Source: Calvatia gigantea (lineage: Eukaryota; Basidiomycota; Agaricomycetes; Agaricales; Lycoperdaceae). Taken from it: 64,000 nt of DNA. The position numbers were made by a program, and so were the translations under genes. The DNA lies in assembly GCA_025093985.1 (NCBI GenBank), contig JACAAK010000011.1, forward strand, positions 806,001 to 870,000, in the 5' to 3' direction. The notes under the pieces were generated by a model. It was not told the origin of the DNA, ran no database searches, and saw nothing but the letters and a program-made list of their open reading frames with translations. Of this stretch, positions 12,801-24,758 are shown piece by piece; position 1 is the stretch's first letter; each line of letters starts with the position of its first letter.

Positions 12801-13310
12801 GGCGGAGGTCACTGCGGAAGGTCGTGATGTGGATGTGGATGGTTGGGATGCTGTCGTTGACGATTTTTGTGCGGATGCATTTCGGGCAGCAAATTCTTCT
12901 TTTCGTCGATCCCAAACATTAACAGGAGCGGGTTTCTGTGGGGAGGGCGGTAGTTCGGTCGCTGATGTCGGCTTGGTAGTGGAGCTGGTAGGCGTATGTG
13001 AATCCCCGTTTACAAGCTTAGGTTCCGGAGCAGCTTGCGCACGGGGCAGGGGTGTTTGTGCGGTAGGGGATTGGGCAGAGGTTGGAGAAGGTGTCAGCGG
13101 AGTGGCGACGGAGGGGGATTTTGCGGAAACAGCACTTGTGGAGGATAGGCTAGGGGTAATGGGGGTCGCAGGAGGCTGTGGTTGGGAGGGGCGAGGCTGC
13201 TGGGATGGAATGACTTCAATAGGAGACCTTATGTTCTGGGCTTTTTTTGCCCGCTCAGCATAGGAAAGAGAGGGGGCCTTAACGGGCGAGGACACTGAGG
13301 ACGCGACCAT
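9819..13310 (-). CDS. LARP1-type La-motif RNA-binding protein
   Basis: The start MVASSVSSPVKAPSLSYAER (ATG 13308-13310) contains the short conserved PSYAERAKKA element seen at the N-terminus of fungal La-related proteins. A long disordered Ser/Pro/Gln-rich region follows (13,250-10,600), including an APKWVPLPLD motif near 12,425 and poly-Pro and poly-Gln tracts near 11,600-11,680. An RGG/RGY-rich patch lies at 10,700-10,830. The La motif spans an intron: YYLLGQLEYYLSPQNMAQDF (near 10,400) then GWIAIGLLASFNRVKRLT (near 10,250). The C-terminus is acidic and ends with VVFVMANDEG. A final intron at about 10,018-10,088 (GTGAGG to GTAG) restores the frame between two overlapping open frames. The family binds mRNA ends, including 5' TOP or poly(A), and controls translation and stability in the cytoplasm. 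Length is about 1,050 residues, typical for a fungal LARP1/Slr1-like protein. Confidence 0.85.
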
Positions 13311-13563
13311 CTGTGTGAGTGTTGGATAACACGTTAACCAGGCCGGATGAAATATAGATCTGTTCTGACAAGTATAAGTGGTCAAAGGGTCTGAGCGCAG
13401 AAAGAGACCGGCGAGGACTAGCGCAGACAAGTGTTGAGGGAGAGAGAAGAGGACGTTGTGGCCTGCGACTCTCAGCCAGCTAATCCGCCCTTTGTCATTC
13501 CCACGCTACTAATTACAAACCTCCTACATTCCTGATCAGAACCTCCTTATAAAATCTTACTAC

Positions 13564-14150
13564 TTATGAATCCTCTACCAACAAACCCCGCACCTCTTCC
13601 AAAGCCTTTCCAAGCAGATTTTTGCCCCACCTGTGTTTTTGTGCAGGCGCATTCTTCGCTCCAAATCCCACCCCCCAGATTCTGTCACGGGGACTCGCTT
13701 CTACTAATACCTTGTCCCTTGTCTTCAGTAGTTTCTCCCTCAGTTCCCCATTCGCACGAAACTTGTGCAGATTTCCCTCCACCACAATTCCGTATCTCTC
13801 CTTCACCCACGTTTCTTCATCAAAATTCTGTACTTTCCTTCCCAGTGCTTTCACCTGTGCAAGGTCTTTTGAACCCGCTGGTATATCGAGAACCTCCCGT
13901 GCAATCGCAGTATCTCCGAATAGCAGTGCTTTCTTTAACATCATCCAGTGCTCCGCTGTTGCAAAATCGCATGTCTCCATTTTACCCTCGATCTCGACTT
14001 CGGCTTTGAATGGGGAATACGCCCACTGTGACAAGAATCCGCTGTTCCCATTATTACCAACCACTACTCAATGTTAATGATGCAGATCTTTGCTTACTAT
14101 TCCTCGTTGATCTTCCAGAAGAAAATATAGTCCGAGTCTTCGTCAGGCAT
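13564..14150 (-). CDS. NADAR (YbiA/DUF1768) domain protein
   Basis: The frame DYIFFWKINEE, an intron at 14042-14097 (GTAAGC to AACAG), and YGFLSQWAYSPF give the NADAR signature. It continues through ATAEHWMMLKKALLFGD and a C-terminal KHRWGKNLLGKALEEVR. NADAR proteins such as E. coli YbiA are N-glycosidases acting on riboflavin-pathway intermediates, and others act on ADP-ribose-like substrates. The Glu and Trp positions of the family (AEHWM) are present. I place the start at 14150 (MPDEDSD), the first ATG in the uninterrupted frame. The same frame stays open for about 75 codons further upstream and looks coding, so the true start may lie near 14390-14420 (see the next entry). The basic C-terminus ends at a stop at 13564-13566. 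Confidence 0.85.
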
Positions 14151-14420
14151 TGTATCAAGAGGGACTTGCAGGCGCTCGCTTTCAGGATAAGTAAAGGAAT
14201 TCGTGATTTGTAATTCGTTCAGGTCAGCAGTCTTTATAAGGACAGGCTTCACTAGGCGACCTGGGCGCCCGCGCAGCCGGATGACGGACAGTGAGTCACC
14301 CGGACATATTCGACAGACATGACAACCTGCGCCTGCGTCATTGATGTTCTTGAGTCCCCTGCGGTCGAGCTTGCCTCAAGATTTACACATCACTATTCGC
14401 TGAGTCTCAAATCCTACCAT
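14151..14420 (-). other. Likely N-terminal zinc-ribbon extension of the NADAR gene, broken by an in-frame TGA
   Basis: Upstream of 14150 the NADAR frame stays open back to a TGA at 14376-14378. It encodes GKLDRRGLKNINDAGAGCHV, then CRICPGDSLSVIRLRGRPG, then ELQITNSFTYPES. The spacing CxxC after the GAG, and MCKS just before the TGA, suggest a four-Cys zinc ribbon. Its second Cys would sit exactly at the TGA, one base from TGT or TGC. ATG codons in this frame lie at 14388-14390 and 14418-14420. It could be a nonsense mutation, a sequence error, an unusual splice, or a non-coding stretch that is open by chance. Confidence 0.45.
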
Positions 14421-15146
14421 CCCGAATCCTGGTTCAGATAGTAACCAATCTTGGCCGGTCCTTAGGCCTTCAAGTTTCAAGTTTGAAGAAATATCTAGCC
14501 GGAAAGTCAGGCCAACTTGCACCCCGTCTTACTCATTACATAGGTATCCTCGACATCCTAAATGTTCACGCGTCCGCATCCCAGAAAGACAGAGTCCGGA
14601 GGATTATTACCATTGTTCCAGAAAGGTGACATTTGTTGATAAGATAAGATAAACAGGGATCAGGACAGTTGTCGAAATCATCATACGCCACCCGGCTGTC
14701 GGTTACTCGTTACCAGTTGCCATAACCATGCCCTGCCTTCATTAAACACTTTTTAACTGCCACCTGTCATCGATCGTCCGCTGGCAACGACCAATCTCCG
14801 CTATACGATTGCCAATGCAACAAGATGATTGCTAACCGTCCACCGAGGAGACTTACCGTTGTCACCCTCTAAAAATATAAGCGCGCAGATAATCTGGCGT
14901 CATGGAATGGGCAATGGAGATCATATATCACGAGTCATCAAAAACAACGAACAAGAGGTCGACACCGCCAGTGCCCCACTAACACAATGGTGCCCTTCAT
15001 TATAGACGATCATTCCTCAATTCTTTCCGAAACGCCATCAGATCTCCCAGGCGTGATGCCTAGTCTGAAGCACACACCGTAAATAACACAAGAAACTAGT
15101 CTACGGGACATACTTACATCGGAGCTACGCGGGCTGGTTGTTGTAC
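14421..15146. other. Intergenic region, nothing firm
   Basis: A TATA-like AAATATAAGC at about 14872 and an ATG at 14986 opening a 31-codon plus-strand frame (MVPFIIDDHSS) are present. I see no downstream exon that would make it a gene. Confidence 0.4.
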
Positions 15147-15398
15147 TCAAGGAATTCGCCACATCGCAATACCGCTGCGCTCCTTGTCCACCCCCTTCAT
15201 CACCTCCTTGCTACTGCCGCTCTTGATCGCCGAAGCAACCAGCAGAGCCAATGCGTTCCTTAGCATGAGTCTTTTCTCGGCGTCCCTTAAAGTGATGTTA
15301 TTCGTGTTCTCCGAGTCATCTGCTGATGCACCCGAACCAGGTGGGGGGTTCTTCATCCTATCCCAATCAATACACAAGTCCAAATATTCAAGTAAGTA

Positions 15399-15423
15399 CA
15401 GTGATGCACCGTCACTTGACACA
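15399..15423. repeat. Left terminal inverted repeat of the pogo-like element
   Basis: The 25 bases from 15399 are the exact reverse complement of 17333-17357. The flanking TA at 15397-15398 is the expected target duplication. Confidence 0.9.
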
Positions 15424-17332
15424 CAAGATTGAATTATTATTTTTTCTCCACTCCCTTGTGTCGCGCGCCCCTAAAAATTATATAGCTCTATACTACATGT
15501 AATTCTGCATAAGTGTACGTAGTTATGAAGTAGATTCTTATGTAGACTGTGGTGTTATTATCAATTTATGTTTTAAGGACAAGATGGCACGAAAACCGTC
15601 ATTTGACACACCGTGACAATTGCGTGACATTGGCCCATCAATCGTCGTTATCTTCATCATCGCCATCTTCCTCGTTAACATCCTCACTAAGGCCCTCGGT
15701 GTGCATCACTTCTGCAGAGATTTCAGCTTTCTTTGGCCGAGGGGGAGGCATTGGAAGGTTCTTGCGCAATGTTCCCTGTGCAAGGAGCTGCTCTCGTAGA
15801 CATTCAACCTCGCGTTTCTGCTGTTCCCATTCCACCATTGCAGCCTTCCACCGGACGTCCACTGCCTCTCGCAAAGCTCGTTTATGCGCCCGGACCTCTG
15901 CACGAGCTGTTTTGTCATGCTCCTCCTGTGCAATACGCTCTGCTTGGCGGTCAATAGCTTCGATAAAGGTCCCTTCAGTGAGGCACCTCCCAAGACCTCC
16001 AGGAAACAAAATTATGCGATCATCCTTCCTCCTTTTCTCTTTTGACTGTAGGGACTTTGTTTAACTTATGAAGGTGTAGGTCCTGAATGATCATTTGCGC
16101 ATGGTTCCCCTCAATGATTTGGTTCCGGGCCTCTATATGCTGTTGGGCATGTACAAGGCTAGCCTTGAGGTGTGAAACCTACATGAAGTGCTTTCCCTTG
16201 AATATGATCGTAGGACGGAGGTAGGAGCCATCCGCACAGATTGTCACCAAAATAGTGACGTTTTCACGATTGGCACCTCCCTGCTTGTGCTGTGTCTTTG
16301 TTCCACGGCGACCCCAGACTCGCTCCTTCCCTGAGTGGGAAGCTGTAAAGCCACTCTCATCCATTCCGTAAATGTCTTCGGGTAGAATCCCACTATCGAT
16401 GACGTGTTTCCTGACAAGTTCAAACCAAGATTGTTTGACATCTGGGTTGAGTGCACGAGCCCGCTGAGTATCAAGTGGCTTACTCCAGTATGTTTGGAGT
16501 ACATCTGAGTGTCGTTCTCAGAAGGCATTAGTCCAATTAATCCCAGTGGTGGACACCCCTCTCCCTCGACTTCTCGTACAATTGCATTGGCGTAATGAAG
16601 GATCTGATATTGATTTAAAGGAAAGCCCCGATCGGCTGATTCTAAAATAACCTCCACCAGGATTTGCTCCTTCGCAGAACTGAGCCTTTGCAATGATGCA
16701 ACGTATTCCTCCTGAGTTCGCTCCCCCTTGACACAACGTGCCAGGCCCTTCATAGGTACATCAAGTGCAGCAGTAAATGCCCGGAGACCTCTCGGCTTAT
16801 CGGATGTGCTCTGCTCTGCCTTGTATGCTTGTGCAGCCATATTGAGTTTTTCATTTTGTGACTGGCGGGTCTTCCTTTTTTTGATAACTGACGAAATGGC
16901 ATGGGCAACCATTTGGCCTATTTCTGGAAGCTTGGATCCAGAGAATAGAAGAAGTAGGGGTGTGTGTAAAGAAGTTGCTGTCGAGATGTCACGCTTGAGA
17001 AGGAGGCAGACCCTGCTTGAAAAGATACACCTAGACCCCCGGAAATTTGCAAGGGAGCTACTTGAGACGCCTATCTAGCCATACGGGGCATAAAAACTTC
17101 GGATTAATGAGAATTGCAGCCCAAAATGTGGTCGCGATCAGGGGGAAAGTTGACACAGGCCAAATTTGGCCCATTTTGGGAATGATTTCTACCTATTTCC
17201 TACAATTTTCCACCACTCTCTACGAATTTTGGTATAGAGATAGATTACAATCAGAGCTATTTTTCCTAATTTTCTCAGAGTTTTTCGTTCAACAATGCAA
17301 GCTTGGCGTCAGATTGTGTCAAGTGACCGTGT

Positions 17333-17357
17333 TGTGTCAAGTGACGGTGCATCACTG
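17333..17357. repeat. Right terminal inverted repeat of the pogo-like element
   Basis: Exact reverse complement of 15399-15423, followed by TA at 17358-17359. A near copy of the inner half (GTGTCAAGTGACCGTG) lies at about 17317-17332. Confidence 0.9.
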
Positions 17358-17622
17358 TACCATATGCACGATTCCTCCGAACGTCTTCGTACTGGTGTTA
17401 TCACAACTTTGTACTTGATTCGTGGGGATATCACTCTCCATTGCCTCAGGTAGTTCTACCTGCCACAGCTGTTCGAGCGTCATACCACCATACCAGGCGG
17501 TGAGTGGAGCACCAGTAGTAACTGACACTACAATTACTGGGCAACCGTTTGAGAGAATGTAATTGATGACGCTTTCCTCGGGACATGCGCTCGTTGACCA
17601 GATTTTGCGATGGGGCCTTAAC

Positions 17623-18112
17623 TAGTGTTGTTGGCAGATGCTTGCCGTTTTGCCGTGCCAGGTGGCAGGTGGCAAATGCTCGTGGGCAGAAGGTGGCAGA
17701 ATGGCAGGTTAAGGGACCAAAACCCAGAGGCTAAATCCACAAAAACAAAGTCTTTTCGGACTTCGTTTGCAAAGATGGTAGAAAGACGGCCCTCTCCAAT
17801 CTCTGCGCTAGATTTTGCCTGGATTGGAGCCCTATCATCGAATTGGTACTCCGATCAGTCGATGATGCACGATCTCAAGGAGGGCGTAGTGCCCTGGCCG
17901 GAGTGGGGAACACTGCATTTTTCGTTGAAGGCGTAGGCGTAGGCAAGGGTGGACCTGTTGGCAGCCAACAGACCGGGAGAATGCAAGTCGTGAGCAGAAA
18001 TATAGGTAGTGTTAGTAAAACAACGTCTATCGTTGGCCAAGCTCTGCCAGCAATTGCCATTCTGCCATTCTGCCGGCAGAACTGACCCAAATCAGTTCTG
18101 CCACGGTCACAA
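17623..18112. mobile_element. 490-bp non-autonomous hAT-like element (MITE)
   Basis: It is flanked by the 8-bp direct repeat GCCTTAAC (17615-17622 and 18113-18120), the duplication length of hAT elements. The ends read inward TAGTGTTGTTGGCAG and TTGTGACCGTGGCAG, imperfect inverted repeats. Both subterminal regions are crowded with TGGCAG-type hexamers in opposite orientations. A perfect 10-bp stem (GCAGAACTGA, loop CCCAAA) lies at 18076-18101. I see no transposase code inside. Excising it with one duplication copy restores the host reading frame. Confidence 0.82.
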
Positions 18113-19431
18113 GCCTTAACCCAACTACGAGGATGACGATCCGACGTGGCGTAGGTGGATGAGGGATGGCTGTGAGCTCCGGATCAGGAGAAGGTGTCCT
18201 CGAAAGACTGAATCTATTTTTGAGAGCAGGGACGGGGAGAGGGGATACCCGGGAGGTGGTATGATCCTCGTGTTTTTCACTCTGTTCCTGTTCCGTCACC
18301 GCTGAAATAACCTCCGAGGGTGGTGACAGTGGCGAAGGCGTTGGTATACTACAGAGGGAGATTGTAGATGCTGATTCCGCGAGAAGAGTTTCACCAATTC
18401 TGTAATCGCCTTTGTTGCGGATATAGGATGGTAGGTGCGAACCGGAATGTAAGAAGAAACAAAACGAGCCAACGCGCGAAAGTTAGCGCGTTCGTATCAT
18501 CGGTTCGTGATTATGAGCATCATCAGCGTTAGTGAGCCGTAGTCCCGAGTTTGGAGTGAGTACACGAACCTAATAAAAAGGGTCCATGGCAGAACACGAT
18601 ATCGGGCTTCGTACTTCTTGGAATTATGGGCCGACGTGCACTCACAAATAGGTATGGTGAGAACCACCCCTTTTCGATCGCGAGGTAGTCCTTGATTGTT
18701 GAGAAGAGCGAAATATCTCTGGAGACGGAGGGGTTTGTTGCCGGGATTTAGCAAGATGATCGCATCAGATAGAATATAACAATAAGTTACCCACTCGTGC
18801 AGTGAACTTCGATAGAACCCAAGCGCAGCATCTTTCATGGTATGTTTGTGCTTCAATGTAATTAATAAAACTTTGACTGCTGTAGTTTTCAACCTATCCG
18901 AGTGGATGGGGATTAGTTGGTTCGCCGCGTGCCCAAGCACCAGGTCGTTCGCAGCCTTGGCAGAAAGATCGAAGTCAGCATGGAGCCAAGCTCCACAAGA
19001 ATAGTATCACCCACCACGACATCAGAAATAGGGCCCATTCTGTTCAACAAAATACCAAGATAGTTGTGAAGCAGATCCCTCTTGTGTCAAACACAACTCG
19101 GTGGAGAGGCACAGCAACAAAACGACTTACACAGGTGCAGCAACCGCCGCCATGCCTCCCTAACCAACGTGAGCACATCAAGATAAGGGATGTGTCCATA
19201 ATGTTGCCAAGCGGAGATCATCAATATTTGTAGTTCGCATCGCAAATGTACATATGGTCGCCAGGGCCCGATGAGGTTCGGTGGGGAGTATATATTTAGA
19301 ATTGGGTGAGTGGATCGTTCGGGGTCGAGTCCAAAATTGGAGCGAGCATTACCGTTGCCGCGATCACGGTATGTATAGCCAGATCCCTGAATCTTATACA
19401 AGGCAGGAATAAGGGAGACGAATCGCTCCAC

Positions 19432-20313
19432 CGGAACGGTGCGGTGCAGACGCCATCAGTCGGGTAGGTCGATCATTGGCGGCGAACAGAGATGGTTGCG
19501 TGGAAATCATCATACGAACATTCACGCTGTCATTTAAAGGTCCCTCTTCACTAAGGTGAAATTCCGCTCACCGGGGAGAGACAAACAACGTTAGTTCCAG
19601 CTGCGCATAAAAGATTCGTAAGACGACATCACAGTACGGCCTGTCATAGACTGAAAGTTTGTCATTAATATGATTTGAATGAATAGAAGGAAGGTGAACT
19701 GCCAAACAGCCAATATTCACGGAACAAGTCTCGAAGTTAACGATATGCTGGAATGAAATTGTGGCCAAACACACGCCTGGGGCCTGGGAGATAGCTGGCC
19801 AGTATTATACTCGGTCTCCGTTCGAAACGCAGGTAGGTCCTCCCAACATGAAAGGGCCGAGAATTTATTGGACATTCGGAGCTCAAAGGGTTGATACGGC
19901 AGAGGCAACGACAGGGCGGGGTGGCTGATGATCAAGTCGCGCAACGAACCCCCAAACCACTTCTTGCATCACGTTATAAATTGATGTAGAAGGGTTCGAG
20001 ATGTGAAGGCTGCGGTCTGACTCCGGAGCCGGATTTAAGGTACTTATGACACATATAATTGCACGGATAATTGTGAGAATATTATTCAGATATACAGATA
20101 GCTCGTTGAGGCCTCTGAAATTTCTAAACCACCCCAACACACCCCGGACCTCCCTGGTCGCATGAACCGTTGAATGTCCCTGCCCTATAAATAGACTTAT
20201 GGAAACGAATCAAGTAAACATCCACAACACAAGGACGTTGAAGATCCTTTTCTCCCGTCTCATTGGCGAGGGCTCGTTGAGGCCATCGATATTACGGGTA
20301 TATTTTTCGCCGA
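19432..20313. other. Region between the disrupted gene and adenosylhomocysteinase
   Basis: Short minus-strand frames occur (for example 19568-19774 and 19717-19944) without motifs. Some may be unrecognised 5' exons of the disrupted gene. A TATA-like TATAAATAGAC lies near 20186. Confidence 0.4.
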
Positions 20314-22176
<1,863 letters not shown>

Positions 22177-22266
22177 TTTCTAGAGATGGGGATTCGGATG
22201 ATATGGATGGGAGTTGAGATGGGGGATAGTGGTCGAAAATTCAGATGGAACGTTTTTAATCCATGC

Positions 22267-22274
22267 TCACGTGA
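22267..22274. promoter_or_regulatory. TCACGTGA palindrome between SAH1 and the SOM1-like gene
   Basis: An exact 8-bp palindrome, TCACGTGA, lies 91 bases upstream of the SAH1 ATG and 83 bases upstream of the divergent gene's ATG. In yeast the bHLH factor Cbf1 with Met4 binds this sequence upstream of sulfur and methionine-cycle genes. A role here is inferred from position and the metabolic link only. Confidence 0.5.
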
Positions 22275-22356
22275 TCGGCCTTCAAACCCACCGACCATCA
22301 ACTTCGTCACAAGGCAAAAAGCTTCGCTTGTGGAACATCTTTGATCCAAAACCAAG

Positions 22357-22694
22357 ATGGTCCATGAGGGGAAACAGAACCCCGCTAGACAAGACCCCCC
22401 CTGTCGCATCGCAGAGATAGTACAGTACTCGTGCAGTCTAGAGGAAGATGCCAATGGCAGGCCCCAGACGCACTGCTTTCAGATTCCTAGAATATTCAAA
22501 TTGCAGGTTTTTAAGCTCTTGCGCGACGATCAAACACTGATGTTTCTATCACAAGGTGTCGTGGGTATCCAGCAATGGAGATCACCACATTGGTTGATAT
22601 TGATTCGGCGACGGGGGAGGTTGCGATACCACCAGATGCTTCGAGGTTTGTTCTTCCGACCGTCTTTGCGCCTTTTCCACACGGGCTATGCTGA
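22357..22694 (+). CDS. SOM1-like small Cys-rich mitochondrial protein with a GC-AG intron
   Basis: Exon 1 begins MVHEGKQNPARQDPPCRIAE and contains CRIAEIVQYSC, then THCFQIPRIFKL. Exon 2 continues CRGYPAMEITTLVDIDSATG and ends PTVFAPFPHGLC. The pattern CxxxExVQYxC, HCxPxxRIF, C followed by VExT matches the fungal mitochondrial export protein Som1 family, whose yeast member supports the inner-membrane peptidase complex. The frame joins only if the intron is 22503-22555, starting GCAGG and ending CACAAG, a GC-AG intron. The adjacent GT at 22507 would leave the second exon out of frame. The gene is divergent from SAH1 with 180 bp between the two ATGs. The assignment rests on my reading of the Cys pattern. 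Confidence 0.62.
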
Positions 22695-23421
22695 ATCATA
22701 CCATCACCAGAGAGAATCTCGTTGTGAGAGCAACCTGGAAGGACGTCGTCCGATACAAACATGATGACTCCAATGAAAGCTGAGCGAGAAGCGCTGGGCA
22801 ATGTGAGCCCTCGGATCGACCCACCCAACAGTTGCCATGCTTGAAAGCTCGATCTCCCGCGTGCGCCAAGCGATTAAGCACGCGAGACCTCTGTTAGTTC
22901 TCAATTATAGATACTTAAGTATATAGTATCTCAATTGTGACCTAAAAGCAGAGGGCCTGGACGACCTTGTATTCAATGCGGTATATCTTGATCAGTAAGG
23001 GCAAGATCACAAGGGGCATGAACAAGCGCACAATGGTTTGATTTTTAAGTTGACTTCAAGTGTTTCAAGCCGGGAGCTAGAGACGAGTGAGAAATAAGTC
23101 TGATCCGGACGTCCCTGAATGTACCTTCCCTCTGCCCCAACCAGCCCATCATTGATCAATTGGATTCCCAGCTTGAAACTCGACCATCACTCATCATATT
23201 TTTTACGACCCAGTCCAAGCGACTATCCTGCTTGCAGCAGGTTACCGATCACAGCCCTCCCTCTGATCTGCAGATCTCTGTTGTCATGCTTTTTCGACGG
23301 TCTATATCTTTCCCAACGGCTTATGTTGGGATCAATTTCCCATTCTCTTCTGGTCAAAAGCCGTGCACCTTTCCGTTCCATCTCGTTACTGCAGACTCCT
23401 ACCTGATCTGCACTGCCAGAG
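22695..23421. other. Intergenic region and promoter of the following plus-strand gene
   Basis: Minus-strand frames at 22511-22904 overlap the SOM1-like gene antisense and carry no motif. CT-rich stretches at 23110-23400 resemble a fungal promoter and leader. Confidence 0.45.
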
Positions 23422-24758
23422 ATGGACCCCCTACAACAATTCAACTGGGTTGCGTCCCCGCTACATATTAAAGAAGAAGTTCCTGAACCGGTCCCCACTT
23501 TATTATCTCCTCCTACTACACCTTCTTCCTTCACTTTCTCTTCTTCTCCCAGTCTACCCCCTTCTCGGGTTCTTTCGCCTCCAACCAGTGGAAGAATTCG
23601 CCCAAGGCCCTACCCCTCGACGAAACCACCTCTAAAAAAGGACTCCGAATCCCTATCCCCCTCCTATCTCGGAATGTGGAATACTACGAGTGGAATGCGT
23701 GGCACCAGTAGGTCCGTGTCCGCAGCCGGTCACCGAACTTCAGACGAAGAACGGCAGGCGGTATACAACAGTACCATGGTCAATGTGAGTTAGGTGATCT
23801 GTTGTTAGCCTTGAATCACTTACCGAATCGGATGTAGGACGCCTTCATGATGTCTACAAACCCGGGTTCCAGCCTTCTTGGGGCGATGGGGACAACGTCC
23901 ACTGCTCAATATGGTCGTGCCCCGCCTTTATATCCCAGCGACACGATTGGATGGAACCCAGACATAGCGATCATGTCCACGAATTCTGACACTCCCTATC
24001 CAACTGGGATACCAAGCCATTCAAACGTGTTCTCATCCATTCCAACACAGGGATACGGCAACTTGCACGCACTCCGTAATGGCTCTCCTGAGTCAATAGG
24101 ACCCAGATCACCGTCATACCAGCCGGCGTCAAGTGGGCACATGGTGCCCCCCTACTGTGCACCCCAGAGCCCGTCTTCAGGCTCTCAGTCACCCTCTTAC
24201 CCACAAGGGTACTCCGACACCGAAGTTCGTCACCTCCGACAAAGGGTCATGGAGCTGGAACACGCTCTCTCTGAAACTCGGAGCGTTACACAATCCAGCA
24301 CCTCAGCATCCGCACTTGGATCCACAACCCCCCCGGCAGGTTGGAGACGACGAACAGAGGCCAGGACAAAGAAGTTTTGTTCGCTAAATCGCGCAGGCAA
24401 TGCCCTTTGCGCCTGGCATGATTCTCGACGAGAGCGTCGCCAGTACCCACCAAGAAACGCTCCTCAGGGGATGCTCAATTGCGGGTGTACACACGAGGAA
24501 GCATTATTCGAGGAGAGCCTTTCCCGTCACGGAGTTGGCGGGTATCTGCCAGGGGAGAGCGTCAGGATGGACCCTGAATTGCGCCGACCGTTGCTTAGGC
24601 TACTACAGAAACGATATGGCTATAAAGACGGCGATTTCGATTACGATCCTCACACGGGCCAGTGGTACCATGAACAGGACCCGGAAACCTGGACTCGTCA
24701 GGCACATTCGGGGTCGAGTGCACGAGCACGAAGACCCGAACACATGGAACGTCATTGA
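23422..24758 (+). CDS. Conserved basidiomycete protein of unknown function
   Basis: Exon 1 (23422-about 23785) starts MDPLQQFNWVASPLHIKEE, is Pro/Ser-rich, and ends STMVN. An intron of about 55 nt follows, then a long exon to the stop at 24756-24758. The middle is disordered (SPSYQPASSGH region) with a short coiled coil, RHLRQRVMELEHALSETRSV. The C-terminal 130 residues are dense and basic with conserved-looking Cys: KKFCSLNRAGNALCAWHDSR, MLNCGCTHEEALFEESLSRH, GVGGYLPGESVRMDPELRRP. I recall this C-terminal block as strongly conserved across mushrooms with no assigned function. The N-terminal half could be a transcription-regulator-like disordered segment, but that is a guess. Confidence 0.85.

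Larger units (their letters stand above)
15399..17357 (-). mobile_element. Internally deleted pogo-like (Tc1/mariner superfamily) DNA transposon
   Basis: The terminal inverted repeats are perfect for 25 nt; each begins CAGTGATGCACCGTCACTTG read inward, and TA flanks both ends (15397-15398 and 17358-17359). The minus-strand transposase remnant starts near 16912 with an N-terminal HTH/CENP-B-type region. It continues to NPDVKQSWFELVRKHVIDSG and the first catalytic Asp in YGMDESGFTA (near 16360), and stops at FKGKHFM (16180). The code then jumps to the C-terminal basic tail (SHLKASLVHAQQHIEARN, then LFPGGLGRCLTEGTF). The second and third DDE acidic residues are therefore missing. Stops and frame changes at about 16530 and 16020 also break it. 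The right end has an extra subterminal copy of the GTGTCAAGTGAC motif. Confidence 0.85.
15147..19431 (-). pseudogene. Conserved basidiomycete gene of unknown function, disrupted by two DNA transposons
   Basis: Five coding blocks lie in order on the minus strand. They are: 19087-19431 (SAWQHYGHIPYLDVLTLVRE); 18497-18985 (DFDLSAKAANDLVLGHAANQ onward); 18121-18450 (SRVSPLPVPALKNRF, then TPRRIVILVVGLR); 17360-17614 (KIWSTSACPEESVINYIL, then GAPLTAWYGGMTLEQLW); and 15147-15396 (LLEYLDLCIDWDR to the C-terminal GIAMWRIP). Blocks three and four are split by a 490-bp element, and removing it with one 8-bp duplication restores VVGLRPHRKIWSTS in frame. Blocks four and five are split by a 1,959-bp pogo-like element at a TA. 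That junction carries a further small frame change (repeat ACTTACTT). I recall the family from other agaricomycetes as an uncharacterised cytoplasmic protein. A frame change near 18990 and unresolved introns mean the 5' end is uncertain. The flanking code has few stops, so inactivation seems fairly recent. Confidence 0.75.

Noticed and set aside
12829..13263. 144-codon plus-strand frame rich in Gly and Val
   Set aside because: Antisense image of the Ser/Pro-rich LARP exon.
14370..14380. Selenocysteine codon in the NADAR gene
   Set aside because: No selenocysteine machinery is expected in Dikarya and I saw no SECIS-like hairpin. Nonsense mutation or sequence error is more likely.
15184..15432. 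Plus-strand open frame with a hydrophobic start
   Set aside because: It is antisense to the C-terminal exon ending GIAMWRIP and crosses the transposon border at 15,399.
22511..22904. Minus-strand frames opposite the SOM1-like gene
   Set aside because: No motif, and the plus strand has a better-supported gene.
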